DNA from: Siderastrea radians
Lineage: Eukaryota > Cnidaria > Anthozoa > Scleractinia > Rhizangiidae
NCBI GenBank assembly: GCA_964017195.1
Contig: OZ024888.1
Location: 11,851,701-11,915,700 of the forward strand
DNA length: 64,000 bases
Reading direction: 5' to 3'
The notes under the pieces were generated by a model that was not told the DNA's origin, did no database searches, and was given only the letters and a program-made list of their open reading frames with translations. The translations under genes were made by a program, and so were the position numbers. Positions 57,967 to 64,000 of the stretch are shown piece by piece (position 1 is the first letter of the stretch; each line of letters opens with the position of its first letter).

Positions 57967-58340
57967 TCTATCAGTCGGGTGTCCTTTACAAGGCCACTTT
58001 CCTGGTATTCAGGAATCCAGAGAAGAAAATAAACAAGCAAACAAAAAGAAAGCAGCAAAGTGTTGAATTCTACATAATTCTGGTAATTTTATGGCTGAAA
58101 TTCTGCATTCTCTGATGAAGATAACCAAACCACCGTAAATTCTGCACTCCGCGGTCATCGTGGATTTCATTAGAGACCCTGGTAACACCGCCAATGAAAT
58201 GTTTAATAGGTCTATCAACCTTATGTCTAAAAGGACATCAATAATTAAATTAAATGAAAAGCTTTCAAAAGTGTTCAAAAGCAGCAAAAAACAGAAGAGG
58301 AGTTACAACCACGCCTACGCAAGAGACTCTTTTCCATTAT

Positions 58341-59595
58341 TCTTTAAATACTGACTGACGCTTTAGCATTTTTAATTACGGATTGCATAAATGTAAACGC
58401 CCACGATGGCACTACACTGGGGCCGAAAAATGACGAGAAACAAGCTCAGAAGACGAATATTTTTTGTTATGAGAATTAATTATCTAATAACAGAAATGTT
58501 TATTCAGCCTAAAACTTGCTGGAACATCAAAAATAATTTATTATTCTAACGGCAATCAAATTAAGAGAAAAAACTGTAAGGGCATTTTAAAAAGCTAGTA
58601 TCGCGCGTCCAAATCTTCATGACGAGTAAGAATTTCTCTTTTGATCAAAAGAAATTACTGCTTGGCTTATTGTTTTTTTCGCAAACAAAAAACAAACAAA
58701 CGAACAAACAAACAAAAAAAAAAACAGCCAGACATGGATCGCGATGAAAAAACTAAATTCGATTTCGAAACGACATTACGACTTTATAATGACGGCGTTG
58801 GGAATATTTTCCGTATTAGGCTTCGTCGCTTCGCGACTCCGCCCGATACGGAATATACTACTAGCCGTCATTATTTACTTCTTATTAACAAAGCGCGAGG
58901 GCCGTACTGGGAGAATATTGCCCGAAGTCTTTCTGGTACGGATCGAGCGAAGCGAGCTAGTGAGAGGTTAATAAGAAGTTAATGAGTCCCTGCGGTTTGT
59001 ACTGTAAGGAATACACACCAAAAACATAGTGGCGGATTTTGATGATGCTCGCAGCTATGATTAAAATCCCTTGGTTGCACTACAGGGGAGGGGGATATTG
59101 GATTTTACCCCCCATACTGGGTGGACACAGGAAAACAATGAGAAAAATTGATTATTGTGGCAAACCTTGGGTGACAGGAAAGGCAGAGCCTATCTCCCCT
59201 AGAGTAGCGGCGTCTCTAGGGGAACCCATGTTAGGGTGTAACATAGGATGGACCAGAAGAGGGGTGCCCTTCTGGGAGGACAATAGGTCAGATGGTACGA
59301 TAGTACCATCCTGGAAGAGATCCGGACCTATTTCCCAGGGTGGCTATAGCACTTACTGTGGGAAAAGTGCAGCCTAGGGTGCACTTCCCTGCCACGATTG
59401 TGTGAGCCCACTGCTAGCCTGATCGAGAAGTGGGGGAATACAATCACCCCACAGTAAGAAGAAGGAGAAAAAACAGACCTACATATGGCTGTGCAGTAGG
59501 TTCTGTATAAGGAATAAATACATTTTAATCAATTAATTATCTATACAAGTGAGTAGATAAGAAATCAATAGAATGCTTAACTACTGTGAGTAATC
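58341..59595. other. Gene-free stretch, two foldbacks
   Basis: 58781-58876 is palindromic (ATAATGACGGC versus GCCGTCATTAT, CCGTAT versus ATACGG). 58877-58981 is a second palindrome (CTTCTTATTAAC versus TTAATAAGAAG). From about 59030 the base composition becomes more GC-rich; this may be the 3' terminal region of the retroelement that follows, but I could not show terminal repeats. Confidence 0.45.
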
Positions 59596-59596
59596 A

Positions 59597-59998
59597 ACCC
59601 TTTGAGCCCCAGCTGTGAAAAGGACTTTAAACTGGTCCCTGTTTTAAAAGAGCTGGTAGATAGGCAGGACATGTGCCAATAAAACTGAAAGAGAAAGAAG
59701 GGGTGAACATCATCTCCCACGAGTACATCACAGTGGAAGGAGGTTCATAAGGAGGTTTAACCCTTTAAGCCCTAAGCTCTGATGAGAATGAAATTTCTCT
59801 TTACATGATCACTACTTGTTTGAACATTCAAGTGACAGGAATAGAGGAGGTGATCACTGGGGATAAGATGTCTTGATACTTAGACAAATTCTCCTTACTA
59901 GTTCCATAAGAAATGTATGGAGATCAGTAATGAGAATATGCATTTTTAATATCAGGGCTTAAAGGGTTGAACTTTGACGGTGGGGCTGCAAGGGTTAA
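59597..59998. mobile_element. Nested TTAA-type MITEs
   Basis: The outer ends CAACCCTTTGAGCCCCAGC (59597) and GGGGCTGCAAGGGTTAA (to 59998) are imperfect inverted copies. Inside lies a second element, 59761-59966, with ends CCCTTTAAGCCCT and AGGGCTTAAAGGG and flanks TTAA / TTGA. Neither codes for protein. Confidence 0.65.
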
Positions 59999-60011
59999 CC
60001 AGACAATAGGC

Positions 60012-60994
60012 CTAAATTACAGTTATAGAATGGTCTGTTACTAATTTCTTAGAGACAGCTAGAAGCATTTCTTGAGGGGTTCTTACATAGCGTTCATAAC
60101 AGTCTGAGCTCCAGCGGCCCAAAACCTTGATAAGCCAGGAAGGAATACCTGCTGCTGCTGCAGTGGTGGCTGCACCAATACGGAAGCTGTGTGTAAAGTA
60201 GTGTTCAGCAGGCAAACCACAATGTTGCAGTGTAGAACGGAGTTCCTTGGCAAGAGAGGCACGTGATAGCCACTTGCCATTGGCGAAGGTAAACAAAGGG
60301 CCTGTAGCTGCTGGTTTACGTTGAAGCAGGTAGTCTCTCATAGCCATCACTGAACAGACAGAGGTGGTGGACCTTGTTATAGTCAAGGTACAGCCTTTAC
60401 GAAAAGGGTCAGTTTTGGATTGCTTAATGGTGACTAGCATGTGATCGGGAGATTCTATGCTGGGGATAAAGGTGATGTCCCTGGTACAAAGATGAACAGT
60501 GGGGTTAAAAGGGGTACCATTGCAAGTGAATTCACTTGAACGGAGAAAACCGAAAAAGGCTAAAGTGAAGGCAGCCCATAACATTATGTGGTCTACATTA
60601 CAAGATAGGGAAGGCTGGAAGTAATTGAAAATGGATGACAAAATGCGAATAGTTATGGGATAGCGACTTAATTTTTTAGGGTTTTGGGACCGCTTAATAC
60701 CAGTGAGGACCTTTTGAAGGCGATACATTATGTGCAATTTTAAGGGAAAGTTAAGTTGCCTATGGAGATCTTGAACCCCAACCAGGTAAAGTTTAATGGA
60801 AGTGTAGGAAATTGTTTTTGCTAGGTGAGCAGCAAAATAGATTAAAGTGATTTCAGACGCAGGGAGAAGCGGGGTAGAGGGACCGATTAAACCGTGCATC
60901 AGACAAAAACTAATAAAATGATTCTTGCCCACACCGTATGACCGTTGGGTATTAGGGGCCAGTGAGGCACCAAAATAGTGGTAGACTGATGCTG
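60012..60994 (-). CDS. Tyrosine recombinase of YR retroelement
   Basis: The frame is open across the end of pol (residues GHLTASVYHYFGASLAPNTQ), so its true start overlaps pol and is probably reached by -1 shift. The N-terminal core-binding part includes SLAPNTQRSYGVG. Catalytic set: Arg in FGFLRSSEF, Lys in QSKTD, HSFR (His-x-x-Arg), VLGRWSSD (the Trp position) and Tyr in CYERYVRT. All residues expected for a phage-integrase-type enzyme are there. It would integrate the circular cDNA without making a target duplication. Confidence 0.9.
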
Positions 60995-62758
60995 TTAAAT
61001 GGCCATTGCTGATGGAGGGATGGTGCAGGGAGTGGGTGAGGCGTTGGGAGCCAGAAGGTGGAAGCGGTCCATCTGAAAACGGGAGAGAGAGTCAGCAATA
61101 GAGTTGTCCAGCCCTGGGATATGTTTGGCAGTGAAGGTAAAATTATGTACTAAGGTCAGTATGGTAATAGCCCGGACCAAATCCATGACCCTGGGTGATT
61201 TGGAACGTTTGGAGTTAATGATTGCAACAATGGGTAGGTTGTCGCACCAAATGCAAATACGTTTACCAGACCACCGGGAACCCCAAATAAAGCAGGCAAT
61301 ATATATAGCAAAAAGTTCCTGCCAGTCAATGCTGATCCCCGTGGCAGGGTTGATGCAGTGTTGGGGAAGCCAACGGCTTTGAAACCATTGGCCATTGAGG
61401 TACCCACCATAACCTAGAGACCCAGAGGCATCGGTAAATAGCTGGAGGTCTGAGGAGGAGAGAACTGTATCCCCCAAGAAAAAACTAGCTCCATTCCAGT
61501 GGTCAAGAAAGGTCAGCCACATGGAAATGTCCTTGCGGAATTCTGCGTTAAGCCTGACATGCCACCTAGAGTTAGAAATGCCCTTTGTTAAACTAATAAT
61601 CCGCCGCAGGAAAGCTCGTCCAGGAACGACAGCCCTGCACGCAAATTGGAGTGTACCAATCAAGGACTGAAGTTCCTTGAGGGTAGCAGATTTCCTATTA
61701 GACCACTGCTGCAGGGCCTCTTTAGCCCTAGTTAGCTTGTCCAGGGGGAGGCGGGCTTCCATTTTGTTGGAATCCAGGAGAATACCCATAAACTCCAGGC
61801 AGGTGGTGGGGGCAAAGGTTTTGCCTGGAGCAATAGGGACATCAAGCTCTGTGAACAAACACAGAATGTTGCAGAGGGCAGTGAGGCAGTTTGACCGTGG
61901 GGGCTTGGTAACAAAAAATAAATCATCCAGGATGTGGATCACATCAGGGATACCTAATTTAGCCTTAATGATCCACTCAATCATGCAGGAAAATTGGTCA
62001 AAAAGGAAAGGCGCGCTCCGCAAGCCAAAGGGGAGGACAGTGTCGAAGTAGTACAGGCCATTCCATTTCATGCCTAGGAGTTCCCAGTCAGACGGATGGA
62101 CCGGGATATTGCGAAAGGCAGACTTTATGTCCAGCTTAGACATAAAACACCCTTGACCAAGTTTCTGGATGATTGAGACGGCATTGTCAACAGTTATATA
62201 GTGCAGTGAACACTCATCAGGGCTAATATGGGCATTGACACTTGTGGGGTGGTGTTTGGGATATGAAAGGTGAAAAATAGTACGCCAGTCAGAGGAGTGT
62301 TTCTTTGGAATGACCCCGATAGGATAAACCTGCAGGTTGGAGAAGGGAGGGGATGTGAAAGGGCCAGCAGTGTGGCCCAGTTGAACCTCTTTTAGAATAT
62401 TTTTACTGATGGTAGAGGGGTTGTCCTTAGTAGAACAGAGATTAGAGTATTCTTTGGGGATACGGGGACCCTGGTAACCAATTTTGAAACCTTGAGAAAG
62501 ACCCGTAAGGAGAGTGTGAACAGCCACCGGATCAGGGTGATCACACAAGTAGGAAGAAAGTTTTGGGATGTTGATAGGAGTAGAGGGGGATAACCTTGAC
62601 AAGTAATCAGGTGCGGCTTCGGGAAGAATGGCTAGAGCGGCTAGTTGGCTTTGGCTGAGATCCTGAGGGAGACAGGTCATCGTGGTCCTTTCCTGAGTGG
62701 GCTGCAGTGCATCCAGGTTTATTGCATTGGTGCCTGTAGAGGCAGGGAATGCGAGCAC
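60995..62758 (-). CDS. Reverse transcriptase-RNase H of YR retroelement
   Basis: 587 codons. RT motifs: VIPKKHSSDWRTIFHLSYP, KLDIKSAFRNIPV (first catalytic Asp), VLPFGLRSAPFLF, and HILDDLFFV at the YxDD position, with Leu instead of Tyr before the Asp pair. RNase H follows: QLFTDASGSLGYGGY (Asp), DWQELFAIY (Glu), IWCDNLPIVAI (Asp) and SIADSLSR (Asp), so all four acidic residues are present. No stop or frameshift interrupts it. Function: reverse transcription of element RNA and removal of the RNA strand. Confidence 0.9.
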   Translation of the reverse strand: MLAFPASTGTNAINLDALQPTQERTTMTCLPQDLSQSQLAALAILPEAAPDYLSRLSPSTPINIPKLSSYLCDHPDPVAVHTLLTGLSQGFKIGYQGPRIPKEYSNLCSTKDNPSTISKNILKEVQLGHTAGPFTSPPFSNLQVYPIGVIPKKHSSDWRTIFHLSYPKHHPTSVNAHISPDECSLHYITVDNAVSIIQKLGQGCFMSKLDIKSAFRNIPVHPSDWELLGMKWNGLYYFDTVLPFGLRSAPFLFDQFSCMIEWIIKAKLGIPDVIHILDDLFFVTKPPRSNCLTALCNILCLFTELDVPIAPGKTFAPTTCLEFMGILLDSNKMEARLPLDKLTRAKEALQQWSNRKSATLKELQSLIGTLQFACRAVVPGRAFLRRIISLTKGISNSRWHVRLNAEFRKDISMWLTFLDHWNGASFFLGDTVLSSSDLQLFTDASGSLGYGGYLNGQWFQSRWLPQHCINPATGISIDWQELFAIYIACFIWGSRWSGKRICIWCDNLPIVAIINSKRSKSPRVMDLVRAITILTLVHNFTFTAKHIPGLDNSIADSLSRFQMDRFHLLAPNASPTPCTIPPSAMAI

Positions 62759-63872
62759 ATGGGACCCCTTTGTTGAAATTGTAGCATAATTCCGCTCGGT
62801 TTGGCCCCTGGGAATCCTTGGACCTGGGGGAAAGGGGGCAGGAATCGGTGAAATGGTCTGAACTGCTACAAGATTTACAGATAATAGCCTTTGGGAGACC
62901 AGTGAATGTATCTAAATACAACTGGACATCCCGTTCCCCCCATTTCTTTGAGAGGTTGTGGGAAGCCCGGCGCCTGAACTCAACATCGTACACATACCAA
63001 GCCATTCCCGGGAATTTCCTCGCTGACTCACGGATCAGCTGCTGGTATGAAAACAAGTCCGCCCCACGGGTAGGGTAAGAAGAAAGGATCACCGAAGAGT
63101 ATATAGCGAAGGCATCGAGCCAACGATCGATGCTGTTAATTTTGGGGCGTTGGGCAGGGGAAGGCAGGGGTATGGTGAGGCCCTCGTTTCCAACCTGAAG
63201 CTTGAGGTTCGAGTTTACACGATCGCGTAGCAGGGAGGAAAATGGGAGTAGACTACCAAGGTCCACGTACTCACCGTTCGTGATGGCTGATATCTGATGA
63301 TTTGAAAGGTGACTAGCCAGCGAGGGCAGCCTGTAGCTGGAGTGGATGGAGGCCACGTCTTCCGGATCGCCGAGGTCGATTGAAGAGTGAACACCATTGT
63401 GACGATTGTGTCCGCCATCTTGTCCGCCATTAAATAACTGCGTTGGAGGAGGAGTGGGTTCTAATACTTGGTCGGTGGGAACTGGGACGAGGCTTTCGGT
63501 GCTTGGCAGTGCTTGCGCCGAGTCCTGCTCGGACTCGGATCTTGGGTGGAGGATTGCCAGCCTGGCGTCCACAATGGAAGTTATCATAGCCGACAACTGA
63601 TCAGAAACTGGTGGCGCAGAAGTAGCAGGAATACTGCCCGGAGAGTCGCTCTCTTGTAGTCGGGCGATGAGGGCAAGGCGTGAACCGGTTTGGCTGAGGT
63701 GCCGTTGGGACAGCATAACGCGAAGTGTCTCCGTTGGCATGGCTGTGTAGTTTACAGAGAGATTGTTGGTCAACGGTTGTGATGGAACGGCACCAGAAGT
63801 AGAACGGCCGTGTCCGGTTTGCTTGGCGGTTGTTGTGGAACGGTTGCCACGAGATCTGCGTTGTTTAGGCAT
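62607..63872 (-). CDS. Gag-like protein of YR retroelement
   Basis: Starts MPKQRRSRGNRS (start chosen at 63872; an in-frame Met lies 10 codons upstream). The N-terminal half is Ser/Thr/Gln-rich and includes a SAP-like MLSQRHLSQTGSRLALIARL segment. The C-terminal half has a canonical CX2CX4HX4C knuckle (CKSCSSSDHFTDSC) followed by a CCCH-type cluster (CX8CX4CX3H, then CX4CX3H). It would bind the element RNA in the particle. It overlaps the pol frame by about 150 bp, so pol may be made by frameshift or re-initiation. Confidence 0.8.
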   Translation of the reverse strand: MPKQRRSRGNRSTTTAKQTGHGRSTSGAVPSQPLTNNLSVNYTAMPTETLRVMLSQRHLSQTGSRLALIARLQESDSPGSIPATSAPPVSDQLSAMITSIVDARLAILHPRSESEQDSAQALPSTESLVPVPTDQVLEPTPPPTQLFNGGQDGGHNRHNGVHSSIDLGDPEDVASIHSSYRLPSLASHLSNHQISAITNGEYVDLGSLLPFSSLLRDRVNSNLKLQVGNEGLTIPLPSPAQRPKINSIDRWLDAFAIYSSVILSSYPTRGADLFSYQQLIRESARKFPGMAWYVYDVEFRRRASHNLSKKWGERDVQLYLDTFTGLPKAIICKSCSSSDHFTDSCPLSPRSKDSQGPNRAELCYNFNKGVPCARIPCLYRHQCNKPGCTAAHSGKDHDDLSPSGSQPKPTSRSSHSSRSRT

Positions 63873-63902
63873 GGTCAATAGCTGAGAAAACGTGCGCCAC
63901 AA

Positions 63903-64000
63903 AAAGCAAAGAACAACCTAGCTTGAAGAGTAGCTTACAACTGAGACAGGGTCACAAGACAAGGGGATTTTACTAACTGGTGATTGCATGCCGAGATCAC
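63903..64000. other. 5' flank of YR retroelement, truncated by window
   Basis: Probably the 5' untranslated or terminal repeat portion of the element. The string GGGGATTTTACTAACTGG (63963-63980) is loosely like 59091-59118 near the other side, but this is too short to call a repeat. Confidence 0.3.

Larger units (their letters stand above)
56690..58340. repeat. Segment duplicated from or with 24.9-26.9 kb
   Basis: 56990-57745 is copy 3 of the dispersed repeat (7105-7790, 26240-26830). 57965-58050 matches 25990-26060 (CTATCAGTCGGGTGTCCTTT) and 58055-58335 matches 24985-25165 (AATTCTACATAATTC and GAAGAGGAGTTACAACCACG). The order differs between the two sites, so rearrangement followed duplication. 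Confidence 0.65.
60012..63902 (-). mobile_element. DIRS/Ngaro-type tyrosine-recombinase retroelement
   Basis: Three long overlapping minus-strand frames in the order gag, RT-RNaseH, tyrosine recombinase, with no integrase and no protease seen. This is the defining coding set of YR retrotransposons. No methyltransferase domain is present, which favours Ngaro-like over classical DIRS. All three frames are open, so the copy looks young. The frames shift +1 from gag to pol and -1 from pol to recombinase. The 5' terminal repeat lies beyond the window end; 3' repeats could not be delimited. Confidence 0.88.

Noticed and set aside
57837..58115. Ser/Ile/His-rich frames
   Set aside because: Translation of the (ATTC)n repeat.
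59039..59377. 112-codon + frame near the YR retroelement
   Set aside because: No domain, and antisense to the element; probably chance in GC-richer DNA.
61104..62051. + strand frames of 92 and 124 codons
   Set aside because: Antisense of the RT-RNaseH ORF.

Overview
This 64 kb window is eukaryotic, AT-rich and intron-rich. It is most likely from an anthozoan cnidarian, probably a stony coral. The reasons are a secreted mosaic protein with H-type-lectin-like, C-type lectin, EGF and discoidin modules, a membrane collagen-immunoglobulin protein, and a repeat load of L1/Tx1-type LINE, Penelope-like relic, DIRS/Ngaro-type tyrosine-recombinase retroelement, tRNA-derived SINE and many short inverted-repeat elements. 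No bacterial-style operon, CRISPR array or rRNA was seen.

Layout. 1-6.9 kb: a motif-array foldback element (774-1232) and a decayed, frameshifted L1/Tx1-like LINE on the + strand (about 2.34-6.87 kb) that holds two seemingly identical 270-bp segments. 6.9-12.0 kb: small inverted-repeat elements and a 1.47 kb inverted-repeat element carrying unrecognised ORFs. 12.0-18.6 kb, minus strand: gene B, a type II membrane collagen-Ig protein (3 exons seen). 18.7-23.9 kb: intergenic, with a TTAA-flanked MITE, a tRNA-derived SINE and a 988-bp Mutator-type element with a perfect 9-bp target duplication. 23.9-44.7 kb, minus strand: gene A, 16 exons whose splice phases I could follow from signal peptide to stop. 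44.7-59.6 kb: gene-poor, with an orphan copy of gene B exon 1, relics of its Ig exon end, and further MITEs and satellites. 60.0-63.9 kb, minus strand: an apparently intact DIRS/Ngaro-type retroelement (gag, RT-RNaseH, tyrosine recombinase).

Gene A encodes a predicted secreted protein of about 993 residues: signal peptide, three H-lectin-like modules, follistatin/Kazal, three more H-lectin-like modules, C-type lectin, calcium-binding EGF, F5/8 type C (discoidin). The two triple-module blocks have nearly the same exon lengths and phases, so one five-exon block was duplicated inside the gene. One exon (30220-30312) carries two extra bases at its acceptor that break the frame unless an alternative acceptor is used.

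Gene B encodes a signal-anchored protein with an RxxR site, about 20 Gly-X-Y triplets and three Ig domains. This architecture is reminiscent of gliomedin/colmedin-type shed membrane collagens. Both genes look like extracellular recognition or matrix molecules. Copies of gene B parts on either side of gene A, and in one of its introns, suggest that the locus has been duplicated and rearranged. All domain calls were made by eye from translations; no database search was run.
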